DNA of 14,080 bases, from the NCBI GenBank assembly GCA_964545715.1, contig CAZJHX010000221.1, positions 1 through 14,080 of the forward strand, given 5' to 3'. This document shows positions 7,590 to 14,080 of the stretch, piece after piece; position 1 is the stretch's first letter; every line of letters starts with the position of its first letter. Position numbers and translations under genes: made by a program. The notes beneath the pieces are model-generated. The model did not search any database. It was not told where the DNA came from and was given only the letters and a program-made list of their open reading frames with translations. Source of the DNA: CAZJHX01 sp964545715. Lineage in GTDB: Bacteria; Myxococcota_A; UBA9042; GCA-2863065.

Positions 7590-7778
7590 CTAGCGCCGCA
7601 GGCGGGCTCTCAGTGGTTCGACCAGGACCCGGGCAAACTCGCGTACGTCGGCGGCGTCGATCTCGACCGTCATCGGCATGAACTCTTTCACCAGGCCTTC
7701 GACCACGATCGAGCGTCCCTGCAGACGGACGCTGGTGACCCGCATGTCGGCGGTCAGAAACTTGCTCACGATCTTCAT
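7590..7778 (-). CDS. 62-residue protein, unknown function, operon distal gene
   Basis: A 62-residue protein beginning M-K-I-V-S-K-F-L. I chose ATG 7778 because it has GGAGG six bases upstream and overlaps the TGA of the CoxG-like gene as ATGA, a hallmark of translational coupling; an in-frame extension to 7835 would lack such support. It has no signal peptide, membrane span or cysteine. Residues about 12-40 alternate hydrophobic and polar residues as beta strands (VTSVRLQGRSIVVEGLVKEF), then a helix (residues 41-59) ends in a basic tail (LRARLRR). I do not recognise the family. Its position as last gene of the oxidase operon suggests a small partner or regulator of the CoxG-like protein or the flavoenzymes. 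Its stop is nine bases from that of prfC. Confidence 0.65.
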   Translation of the reverse strand: MKIVSKFLTADMRVTSVRLQGRSIVVEGLVKEFMPMTVEIDAADVREFARVLVEPLRARLRR

Positions 7779-8380
7779 GAAGCGCCTCCAGTGCCTGCGA
7801 AGAGGCGGCGACACCAGGCCACAAAGCGCTGCCACAGCGACAGCGTGCCCGCGGGCTCGGGGACCGCGGGCACCATGGGCGCCGGATCGTCACTCTCCAG
7901 CGCTGTGCGGATGTTGGTGGCGAACTCCTCCATCATGGCGGGCGCCTTGGTCTTGAGAATGGACTGGTAGACCCGCTTGAGGCGGCCCTCGGCTTCGACC
8001 TCGGCGGTGTAAATCACCATCACCTGCCGGGGGTTCTCGCCCTTTCGCAGGTCCAGATGCAGCTTGAGACGCCCGACGGATCCGGCGTCGATCCCGGCCT
8101 TGTCCGGCTTGATCTGCGTGCGGATCGTCTCGCCCAGATACGAGACCCCCTCCGCTTTGAGGCAGGCGTATTTCGTACGCTCCACCACCGTCAGCTTGAC
8201 GCGGCTGTTGACCGAGAGGCGTCCCAGCTTCACCGCCACGTGCGCGTGTACGTCGTCGCCGTCCACCTCCACACGGTCGACGGACGGAATGAGCGCGGCC
8301 AGGTCGTCGAAGCGGCAGAACAACTCCCACGCCCTCTCCAAGCTGCATCTAACGTCTACGCTGCCGTCGATCGAGAGCAT
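7775..8380 (-). CDS. CoxG/SRPBCC-family hydrophobic-ligand-binding protein
   Basis: A 201-residue protein of the START/SRPBCC superfamily, closest in pattern to CoxG (carbon monoxide dehydrogenase subunit G). The N-terminus follows the family: G-S-V-D-V, then LERAWELFCRFDDLAALIPSV (residues 14-34), long alternating strands, a glycine-rich stretch, and a C-terminal helix ILKTKAPAMMEEFATNI. A Pro/Ala linker leads to a Trp/Phe/Arg amphipathic tail (LSLWQRFVAWCRRLF) that could sit on the membrane. SRPBCC proteins bind lipids, sterols or quinones in a deep pocket. ATG 8380 lies one base after the TGA of the upstream flavoenzyme, and the 62-residue gene overlaps its end. No CO dehydrogenase genes are nearby, so a role as carrier for the product or substrate of the neighbouring oxidases fits better; that is inference. 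Confidence 0.75.
   Translation of the reverse strand: MLSIDGSVDVRCSLERAWELFCRFDDLAALIPSVDRVEVDGDDVHAHVAVKLGRLSVNSRVKLTVVERTKYACLKAEGVSYLGETIRTQIKPDKAGIDAGSVGRLKLHLDLRKGENPRQVMVIYTAEVEAEGRLKRVYQSILKTKAPAMMEEFATNIRTALESDDPAPMVPAVPEPAGTLSLWQRFVAWCRRLFAGTGGAS
7785..7789 (-). promoter_or_regulatory. Ribosome binding site of the 62-residue protein
   Basis: The minus strand reads GGAGG six bases before ATG 7778, inside the 3' end of the CoxG-like gene. It supports the short start. Confidence 0.7.
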
Positions 8381-8381
8381 G

Positions 8382-9968
8382 TCAGTCCCACCACGGCTTG
8401 AGCTCGAGGTCTGTGGCCACCGTGCCCGCCGCGATATAGCCGCAGGCGCCCAGGATCCCGCCCCCCGGATGCAGCGACGCGCCGGCGAGATACAAGCCAT
8501 CGATGGGGGTGCGCCCGTCCGCCAGACCCGGCAGCGGCCGGAAGCACTCGATCTGATCCAGGCTCATGCGCCCGTGGAACACCCCGCCGCGCGGCATGCT
8601 GGACAGCTTTCGCTCCACGTCCAGGGGGCTCAGGATGCGCTGAGCCAGCACGTTGTCCGCCGTCATGTTGGGTGCCGCCTCGCGCCACATCGCCAGGCAC
8701 TGCTCTGCGTAGGCGGGACCGATCGCGTCCCAGGCCGCAGCGCCCCCCTCGGCAAGCTCGTACGGCGCCACTGCCCAGCACAGCGCGGCGTGATGCCCGT
8801 CGGGGGCCTGGCTGGGGTCGAAGAGCGTGGGACAGCTGGCGTAAAGGCCCGGGGGGGTGGGCGCCGCACCGGCGCGCACCTGCTCAAACACCACGCGGAA
8901 GTCCGCTACCGACTCGAAGCCGATTCCTACTTTGAAGGCGCGGTTGATATCCGGATCGTGGGCCGCGCTGCGGTAGCGGGGCGGCTCGCGCAGGGCTACG
9001 TGCAGGCCGAACAAGGAGAACTCGTCCAGCTTGTACTCGTTGACCTGGTAGGCCAGCAGTGGGTCGAGGACGTCGGTGCCGACCAGGCGCTCGAACGTCT
9101 GCTTTAGATCGATGGCGCTGATCACGGCGCGGCGGGCCTTGACCCGCTCACCGGTGGCCAGCTCCACGCCGGTCGCGCGGCCCGCCTCCACCACGATGCG
9201 GGTGACCTCATACGTGCCGCGTACGCGCCCGCCCGCGCGGAGAACTGCGCGCCAGAGCGCGTGCGCCAGCGCGTGAGATCCGCCCCGCGCCAGGTGCGAG
9301 CGCTCCACCCCGGTGACCACCAACGGCACCAGCATGCCCAGTCCCGCGTAGTCCGGCACGACGCCCCGCGGTACGGCCAGCTGAAACAGGGCCGCCGCGC
9401 GCGTCGCCTCGTCTTCAAACAGCTCGTTGACGACGTCCGCCGGGCTGGATCGCGACAGCCTCAGATAATCCAACCCCTCCGGCGAGCCCTCCAGGGCGAT
9501 CATCGGCTCTGACGGCAGAGGCGGCGCGGCGTAGAGCGCCGGCACGACCAGGGTCTCCATGAACTCGTGATAGTCGTCGTCAGTCTGCGCCCAGGCCTGG
9601 GCGTCCCGCGAAGAGAAGCGCGCGATCGAGGCCTCGGTGCGCGCCCGATCGGTGTGCACGCACAGCGCCCGGCCGTCGGCAAAGGTCAGACCCACCTGCA
9701 CGGTTGGCAGGATGTAATCGGCGCCGTGCGACGCCAGGTCCAGATCGGCCATAGCCGGCATGTGCTCGGCCGCGTCGTGAAAGAGCGAGTGCAGGTTGTG
9801 ATAAAAGCCGGGCAGCGTCGCCTCCTCAGTCGAGAGCCCGCCTCCTACCTCCAGCCGCTTCTCCAACACACACACGCTCAGCCCGGCCCTGGCCAGGTAC
9901 GCCGCGCAGATCAGGCCGTTGTGGCCCGCGCCGACAATGACGACGTCGTAGGTGTCGGCGGCGCTCAT
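8382..9968 (-). CDS. Phytoene-desaturase-like FAD oxidoreductase, copy 2
   Basis: A 528-residue flavoprotein of the phytoene desaturase / PYROXD2-like amine-oxidase superfamily. ATG 9968 overlaps the previous stop as ATGA and places the dinucleotide-binding fold at the N-terminus: YDVVIVGAGHNG (residues 7-18) and ribose-binding Glu36 in CVLEKR. A GGGLSTEE block and PGFYHNLHS follow. The C-terminal FAD motif TPIDGLYLAGAS starts at Thr487 and is followed by a glycine-rich HPGGGI. There is no signal peptide or clear membrane span. It is a tandem paralogue of the gene at 9965-11608, with near-identical N-terminal blocks and conserved LFDPSQAP. Family members desaturate, isomerise or oxidise hydrophobic substrates; no carotenoid synthesis genes (crtB, crtE) lie in the window, so phytoene is not an assured substrate. 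Confidence 0.85.
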   Translation of the reverse strand: MSAADTYDVVIVGAGHNGLICAAYLARAGLSVCVLEKRLEVGGGLSTEEATLPGFYHNLHSLFHDAAEHMPAMADLDLASHGADYILPTVQVGLTFADGRALCVHTDRARTEASIARFSSRDAQAWAQTDDDYHEFMETLVVPALYAAPPLPSEPMIALEGSPEGLDYLRLSRSSPADVVNELFEDEATRAAALFQLAVPRGVVPDYAGLGMLVPLVVTGVERSHLARGGSHALAHALWRAVLRAGGRVRGTYEVTRIVVEAGRATGVELATGERVKARRAVISAIDLKQTFERLVGTDVLDPLLAYQVNEYKLDEFSLFGLHVALREPPRYRSAAHDPDINRAFKVGIGFESVADFRVVFEQVRAGAAPTPPGLYASCPTLFDPSQAPDGHHAALCWAVAPYELAEGGAAAWDAIGPAYAEQCLAMWREAAPNMTADNVLAQRILSPLDVERKLSSMPRGGVFHGRMSLDQIECFRPLPGLADGRTPIDGLYLAGASLHPGGGILGACGYIAAGTVATDLELKPWWD

Positions 9969-11608
9969 GGCTTGCCGCCCTGCGTCTTGATCCGCCCGAG
10001 CATGCGCTTCCACGCCGCGTCCCAGAACTTGGGCTTGCACGGCACCTTGCCCCACAGGTCAAAGTCGTCGGCCAGCACCTGCATGCAGTTGTAGGCCGGA
10101 CCCGCCAGGATCCCCCCGTGTGGATGGACCGACGCGCCGCCCATGTACAGCCCGTCGATGGGCGTGCGCAGCTCTGAGATCGCCTCGGCCGGTCGCAACC
10201 ACATCAGCTGATCGTTGGTGACCGCCGCGCAATGGAAGCCGCCCCTGCGCATGTTCACCAGCTTGCGCGCCACGTTCCACGGCGAGTATGCGTACGTGCC
10301 GAGCACTTTGTCAGGCGTGAGGTTGGGTGCATACGATCGCCACTGCTCGATGCACCGCTCGGCGTATTCGTCTTCGATGGCGTCCCACGCTTCGGGGCCC
10401 TTGCCACCCGGTTCAAACGGCGCAAACTGCCACAACACAGCGGTGTGTTTGCCCGCCGGGGCCTGAGACGGGTCGAACAGCGTGTTGACCCCCACCTCCA
10501 GCCTGGGCACCCGCGGCAGCTCGTTGCGGTCGATCTCCTCGTAGTGCTCGATGAGGTCCTGCGGCGTCTCGTAGCCGATGTTGACGTTGAACGTCTGGTT
10601 GATGTCCGGGTTGAACCGCGCCGCCGTGTAGTTCGGGGGCTCATCCAGGGCCAGATGTACGCCAAACAGCACGTCGCCGTGCCCATACTCGATGGCGCGC
10701 ACCTGCTCGGCGACTTTCGACGGCACCTCGTCGGGCGCCAGCATCTGCAAGAAGGTCTGCTGCGGGTCCACGGTCGAGACCACCGCCATGCGCGCGCCGA
10801 TCTCCGTCCCGTCGCTGAGAATGACGCCCGACGCGCGACCGTCCGTGAGCCGGATCCGGCTGACGTGGCTGTGCTCCCGCAGCTCGCCACCCGAGCTGAG
10901 CAGGATCGTGCCCAGCACGTGGGCCAGGTGATGCGACCCGCCGCGGCACAGCTGCCAGTTGGTGATGTACCCCAGAAACGCCACCGCGGTGACCGCCATC
11001 TGGGGCAGTCGGACGTCCCAGCCGCCGACCGCCATGTGAAACAGCAGCAGCGCCTGCACGTGCGGGTTTTCAAAGCGCCGGCACACAAACTCCACGGCCG
11101 TCATGGACGCGATGTCGGCGCCGAACCAGCTGTGCAGCTCGCCCCGCAGAAACTCTTCGGCCTCCGGCACATTCAGCGGCGGTGAGTAGCCGACCCCGAT
11201 GATCTCCTCGATGTGATTGGCGATCTGCCCGCGCGTCTCCAGCCAGGCGTCCGCGTCGCGCTTGGAGAAGCGCGCGATCTCCTCGTAGGACCGCAGCTCA
11301 TCGGCGTACAGCACCAGCGCGCGGCCATCGCGCAGCGGCATGCCGATGTTGGCGTCCGGGTGAAAATAGGTGGCGCCGTGGCCGGGCAGATCGAGGTCGG
11401 CCCAGGGCGGGAAGAACGGCATCGCGCCGTGAAAGTTGGAGTGCAGGTTGTGGTAGAAGCCCGGCAGCGTGACCTCTTCGGTGGACAACCCGCCCCCGAA
11501 CTCTGCGCGCCGCTCCAGCACAGCCACGTCCAGCCCCGCCTGCGCGAGGTAGCAGCCCAGCGACAGGCCGTTGTGGCCTGCCCCGATGATGATGACGTCA
11601 TGCTCCAC
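9965..11608 (-). CDS. Phytoene-desaturase-like FAD oxidoreductase, copy 1
   Basis: A 547-residue flavoprotein of the same family as its downstream neighbour. The GTG start at 11608 follows the TAG of the diiron-oxidase gene by 11 bp, with AGGA overlapping that stop as a weak ribosome site. FAD-binding features are intact: HDVIIIGAGHNG (3-14), Glu32 in VAVLERR, then FGGGLSTEE, and the C-terminal TPIDGLYMGGAS from Thr482 followed by HPHGGI. The centre holds an SMTAVEFVCRRF stretch that differs from the paralogue, suggesting a distinct pocket. The tail after residue 510 is longer and basic (WKRMLGRIKTQ), possibly for membrane contact. Tandem, overlapping paralogues suggest either two successive oxidations or a heteromeric enzyme. 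Family call is firm; the reaction is unknown. Confidence 0.87.
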   Translation of the reverse strand: MEHDVIIIGAGHNGLSLGCYLAQAGLDVAVLERRAEFGGGLSTEEVTLPGFYHNLHSNFHGAMPFFPPWADLDLPGHGATYFHPDANIGMPLRDGRALVLYADELRSYEEIARFSKRDADAWLETRGQIANHIEEIIGVGYSPPLNVPEAEEFLRGELHSWFGADIASMTAVEFVCRRFENPHVQALLLFHMAVGGWDVRLPQMAVTAVAFLGYITNWQLCRGGSHHLAHVLGTILLSSGGELREHSHVSRIRLTDGRASGVILSDGTEIGARMAVVSTVDPQQTFLQMLAPDEVPSKVAEQVRAIEYGHGDVLFGVHLALDEPPNYTAARFNPDINQTFNVNIGYETPQDLIEHYEEIDRNELPRVPRLEVGVNTLFDPSQAPAGKHTAVLWQFAPFEPGGKGPEAWDAIEDEYAERCIEQWRSYAPNLTPDKVLGTYAYSPWNVARKLVNMRRGGFHCAAVTNDQLMWLRPAEAISELRTPIDGLYMGGASVHPHGGILAGPAYNCMQVLADDFDLWGKVPCKPKFWDAAWKRMLGRIKTQGGKP

Positions 11609-11619
11609 GTGCGTGCGTC

Positions 11620-12327
11620 CTACACCCGGTAGTGCGGACCGAGGTACTCGCGCATCAGACGGCGCTCTCTGTGCTCGTAGAAGTCGACGAACAGGTTGTG
11701 AAACGCGAGCGCGCCCATGCGCATGCCCTGCTCGATGTAGTAACGATTCTCAGCGTTTGCGTCCCAGGGGCCCTGCAGAAAGTCCAAGAAGTCCTGACTG
11801 TGTTTGATGTCCAGCGAGGCGTGCGCTGTGTAGTACAGGGCCTGGTCCCGCGTGACCCACCCTCGCGCCACGACGGCCTCTGCGATCAGGCCGGCCATGG
11901 GGGCGAACATCTTCTCGACCATGCTCAGTACCGCGGCTCCCACCAGGTACTCGTCAAACACACACGCGCCCGCGAGGACGGCGTTGAAGTTTCTGACCTC
12001 CGGCCACAGCCCCCGCTGGTGCACATCCGGCCGGCGGCAGCCCAGGTGGCCGATGAAGTCCAGCAGCAGGTTCGGATGGAAGCCCCGCTCATGACCGCTG
12101 CCGTGCTCCTCCCAGACGTTGCGCAGGATCTCGATGCGCTGCAGCTGATCGGGGATTTTGGCCACGAGCACCGTCATCGGCCGGTTGAAGTAGATCGCCG
12201 CCCCGTAGAGCTGGCACTGGGTCTCGATGAAGTCTTCTTTTTTGAAGCTGCCGTCCGACAGGGCGGCGAAGAACGGGCTGTTGAGCGTATCCAGCTCGCC
12301 GAGAATCGACTCAATAAGTGTGTTCAT
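11620..12327 (-). CDS. Haem-oxygenase-like diiron oxidase (iron-containing redox enzyme)
   Basis: A 235-residue helical protein of the TenA/PqqC-like haem-oxygenase fold, in the branch of non-haem diiron oxidases (HDO) that includes UndA, SznF and CADD. A plausible full ligand set is visible: Glu73 or Glu74 in VWEEHGSG, His84, Glu138 in SMVEKMFAP, and His169, Asp173 and His176 in the H-x3-D-x2-H motif (HASLDIKH). Length matches single-domain HDOs. ATG 12327 is the first gene of the operon; its ribosome site is weak. HDOs use O2 to cleave or hydroxylate fatty acids, amino acids or aromatic substrates. Placement directly before two FAD desaturase-like enzymes points to an oxidative pathway on a shared, probably hydrophobic, substrate. 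PqqC/TenA activity is less likely given the diiron motif and lack of pqq or thi genes. Confidence 0.85.
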   Translation of the reverse strand: MNTLIESILGELDTLNSPFFAALSDGSFKKEDFIETQCQLYGAAIYFNRPMTVLVAKIPDQLQRIEILRNVWEEHGSGHERGFHPNLLLDFIGHLGCRRPDVHQRGLWPEVRNFNAVLAGACVFDEYLVGAAVLSMVEKMFAPMAGLIAEAVVARGWVTRDQALYYTAHASLDIKHSQDFLDFLQGPWDANAENRYYIEQGMRMGALAFHNLFVDFYEHRERRLMREYLGPHYRV

Positions 12328-12342
12328 TGACCGTGATGGTGG

Positions 12343-12355
12343 CGCGCTGAGCGCG
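12343..12355. other. Short perfect hairpin in the gap before the diiron oxidase gene
   Basis: CGCGC and GCGCG flank a TGA loop, giving a 5-bp all-GC stem. It sits between the stop of the DUF1349-like gene (12381) and ATG 12327. There is no T-tract on either side, so it is not a canonical intrinsic terminator. It could attenuate transcription or be chance in a GC-rich gap. The 53-bp gap shows no clear promoter. Confidence 0.25.
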
Positions 12356-12380
12356 TGGGAGCATCGGTCGTATTGCGCGC

Positions 12381-13187
12381 CTAAAGGTCCTCGAAACAGT
12401 CCGCTTCCGCGTCGACATCACCGAAGCGCACATAGTCGAAGCGGGCGTAGAGCTCGGCGTTGTTCTGGTAGGCCGAGGCCATCACGCCCACTTGCATCAT
12501 GTGGTCGCCGCCGGGCGCCGAGTAGCGGGTCAGCTCGGTCCAATCGCCGCCCACCTTTCGCAGCAGGATGACCGCGCCGCCTGTTTTGCACAGGGCGAGG
12601 GTCTCCATGTTGGTGCCGTCGGACTCCGTCTTCTGGGTGAGTGAGCCCTCGGTGTTTTTGACGGCGAGCTCGTTGTCGCCGCCCTGGTGGCCTGCGTCGA
12701 TCAGGACCCAGCGGTCGCCCGCAACCACGGGAGCGGGATCGCGGAGCATCAGCCCAGCCGCCTGATAGTCGTGCGTGGGCGTGGCGTCGTGATCGTCGAC
12801 CGTGCCCGCGATGACAGACGTTTGGACCAGGAAGTCGCCGGCGACCGCCTTGTAGACGAAGGCGCCGTGCTCCGCGTTGTACCAGCTGGCGCCGGCGACG
12901 GGGACGACGGTGAGGTGGCCCGCGTCCGTGTCGCCGAAGCTGACGGTGGCGGCCGAGCCGTCCAGGATGTGCCAGTCGCCCTGGGCTCCCGGATTGTCGA
13001 ACTCGTCGGACGTTGGGACCGTGCCGGCAGGCGTCGCGGCGTCGGTGGATGAGGTGTCCGCGGACGAAGTGTCCGTGGAGGCGGTGTCCGCGGACGCGTC
13101 CGGATCGGCCGGCGACTCGAAGGCCGGAATGTCGATGCACGCGCACATCAAGAGCGCCGCTGCAGCCAGAGTCGTCAACCGATCCAT
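12381..13187 (-). CDS. Lipoprotein with DUF1349-like concanavalin-type domain
   Basis: A 268-residue predicted lipoprotein. ATG 13187 gives the signal peptide MDRLTTLAAAALLMCAC with likely acceptor Cys17; the frame is open further upstream to 13271 but that would bury the signal. Residues about 25-50 are an Asp/Ser/Thr repeat linker (D-T-A-S-T-D-T-S-S-A-D). Residues about 58-260 match the DUF1349 / concanavalin-like sandwich pattern: DEFDNPGAQGDWHIL, a W-Y-N strand, VAGDFLVQTSV, AAGLMLRDP, and the closing F-D-Y-V-R-F. Such domains bind carbohydrate or fold as inert jelly rolls; no catalytic residues are evident. It lies 19 bp downstream of a related gene, so the pair is a tandem duplication. 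It may share a transcript with the oxidase operon 53 bp downstream. Confidence 0.78.
   Translation of the reverse strand: MDRLTTLAAAALLMCACIDIPAFESPADPDASADTASTDTSSADTSSTDAATPAGTVPTSDEFDNPGAQGDWHILDGSAATVSFGDTDAGHLTVVPVAGASWYNAEHGAFVYKAVAGDFLVQTSVIAGTVDDHDATPTHDYQAAGLMLRDPAPVVAGDRWVLIDAGHQGGDNELAVKNTEGSLTQKTESDGTNMETLALCKTGGAVILLRKVGGDWTELTRYSAPGGDHMMQVGVMASAYQNNAELYARFDYVRFGDVDAEADCFEDL
13053..13096 (-). repeat. Low-complexity repeat encoding the Asp/Ser/Thr linker
   Basis: A 14-base unit (GGTGTCCGCGGACG on the plus strand) occurs at 13053-13066 and again at 13083-13096, with a degenerate copy between them. It encodes the 5-residue repeat T-D-T-S-S / A-D-T-S-S of the lipoprotein linker. Such repeats can change length by slippage. 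Confidence 0.6.
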
Positions 13188-13206
13188 GACGCTACTTGTA
13201 CCAGCC

Positions 13207-13953
13207 TTACTCGGCCGCCGTGAAGGAGGCGAGGCAGTCTTCGAAGGACTCAGGAGCCGCGAACCGGACATAGTCGAACTCGGCGCGCACGGGGCTGGGG
13301 CCGTTGTCGGTCCAGCGGTTGACCATGACGCCCACCTGCATCGTCTCCGGGAAGTCGGGCCGGATGAAGCCCTCCGCGTGCAGGTCGATGCCCGGCAGGT
13401 TGGCCGAGTTGTTCATGATGTTGGCCGCGTCCTGGATATCCTCGGTCCAGCCGCCGCCCTCGCCCTCCATGCTGCGAAAGAAGCGGAACTCGTCGCCGAT
13501 GCGACAGGCCAGCAGGCGGCCGTGGGTCGACGGCACCGGCGTCAGGAAGAGCGACGAGCCGGACGCGCTGCCGTTGGGGGTCTTGAACGTGGTCTTGGTC
13601 TCGGTTGCGACGTAGCCGGCCTGGTTGCCCACGTTGTACATGAGCCACGCCTCGTTGCCGAAAGCGCCGGGGTTCTGCGGGTCGTAGCTGGACGGATCGC
13701 GCATCACAAAGCCGGCCGCGTTGAAGGAGCCGCCGGGCACCTGGTTGATGTCAGCGACCGTGCCGACGTGCACGTAGGTCATGACCGCGAAGTTGCCGGT
13801 GACGTTTTTGTACACGTACGGACCCTTGCGCTCCCGGTACCAGCCGGGGCCCTGGCCGCCGTCGGACAGCGCCGGGTTGTTGTAGTCGTTGGGGTCGATG
13901 GTCAAGCGGCCCTCGGTGCTGACGCCGATGCCGATCTGATCGTGGTGCGGCAC
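13207..13953 (-). CDS. DUF1349-like protein, N-terminally broken or truncated
   Basis: A 248-residue open frame if started at GTG 13953, which has AGGAGG five bases upstream. It contains most of a DUF1349-like domain: Y-V-Y-K-N-V-T-G-N-F, AAGFVMRDP, a W-L-M-Y-N-V-G-N strand, RIGDEFRFFRSMEG and closing F-D-Y-V-R-F. It parallels the downstream paralogue closely. A GTG start would drop the first domain strand (FENAASLDDWYL), which is encoded in frame upstream after a TAG at 14011-14013. It would also lack any signal peptide, unlike its lipoprotein paralogue. So this is either a gene broken by nonsense codons, a cytoplasmic truncated product, or a gene affected by sequence error near the window edge. 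The true 5' end lies beyond the window. Confidence 0.6.
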   Translation of the reverse strand: MPHHDQIGIGVSTEGRLTIDPNDYNNPALSDGGQGPGWYRERKGPYVYKNVTGNFAVMTYVHVGTVADINQVPGGSFNAAGFVMRDPSSYDPQNPGAFGNEAWLMYNVGNQAGYVATETKTTFKTPNGSASGSSLFLTPVPSTHGRLLACRIGDEFRFFRSMEGEGGGWTEDIQDAANIMNNSANLPGIDLHAEGFIRPDFPETMQVGVMVNRWTDNGPSPVRAEFDYVRFAAPESFEDCLASFTAAE

Positions 13954-14080
13954 GTCGCCCTCCTCCAGGTAGCGCAGGTACCAGTCGTCCAGGCTGGCCG
14001 CGTTCTCGAACTAGTCGTCCAGCCGCGACCGCCTGGGGACCTCCCGCTCCACGTCGGGGGGCTATTCCGGGTCCTCGACC
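13954..14080 (-). pseudogene. In-frame 5' continuation of the DUF1349-like gene with two TAG codons
   Basis: Reading the minus strand in frame gives V-E-D-P-E, TAG (14062-14064), then PPDVEREVPRRSRLDD, TAG (14011-14013), then FENAASLDDW. The second TAG aligns with Glu of S-D-E-F-D-N in the paralogue, so one G-to-T change from GAG explains it. The first TAG also sits in an acidic Pro-rich linker where GAG would fit. The composition is that of the linker behind a lipobox, which would lie past the window edge. Confidence 0.5.

Noticed and set aside
7775..8380. CO dehydrogenase maturation gene coxG
   Set aside because: The fold matches, but no coxMSL or cox accessory gene is nearby, so the gene symbol and function are not supported.
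8382..11608. Carotenoid biosynthesis cluster (crtI pair)
   Set aside because: No phytoene synthase, prenyl synthase or cyclase is present. The proteins resemble the wider PYROXD2/phytoene-desaturase-like family, so a crt name would overstate the evidence.
13954..14080. Amber recoding (pyrrolysine or suppressor readthrough)
   Set aside because: Six other genes in the window end with TAG, including prfC and the calpain gene, and no pyl genes or special tRNA are visible. Nonsense mutation or sequence error is simpler.

Overview
The window is high-GC bacterial chromosome with about 13 tightly packed protein genes and no RNA genes, CRISPR array, insertion sequence or prophage that I can see. Several predicted lipoproteins have a lipobox followed by an Asp/Thr/Ser/Pro/Ala-rich linker and a small extracellular domain. 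With the calpain-like protease, this style suggests a Myxococcota / Bradymonadota-type (former Deltaproteobacteria) organism. That placement is an inference from protein style, not from a marker gene.

Layout. (1) Positions 1-214 hold no convincing gene. Positions 215-3274 carry three plus-strand genes: an LVIVD-type beta-propeller lipoprotein with a His/Asp-rich loop, a small exported protein resembling a secretin N (NolW-like) domain, and a calpain-family cysteine protease with an intact Cys/His/Asn triad. (2) A Cys-rich lipoprotein lies convergently on the minus strand (3276-3704). (3) A plus-strand pair follows: a multi-spanning membrane protein with an inserted spermidine-synthase-like domain, then peptide chain release factor 3 (prfC). 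(4) Positions 7590-12327 hold a five-gene minus-strand operon. In transcription order it encodes a haem-oxygenase-fold diiron oxidase, two tandem phytoene-desaturase-like FAD oxidoreductases, a CoxG/SRPBCC lipid-binding protein and a 62-residue protein of unknown function. Four of these genes are joined by 4-bp ATGA overlaps or a 1-bp gap. (5) Upstream on the same strand are two related DUF1349-like (concanavalin-like) proteins. The upstream one runs towards the window edge and its reading frame is broken by two TAG codons.

How the genes may work together. The strongest candidate for an undescribed system is the minus-strand operon. A non-haem diiron oxidase, two flavin desaturases/oxidoreductases and a hydrophobic-ligand carrier suggest stepwise oxidation or desaturation of a lipid, isoprenoid or quinone-like substrate. 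The substrate cannot be read from sequence. The remaining genes look like cell-envelope accessory genes plus one housekeeping translation factor.
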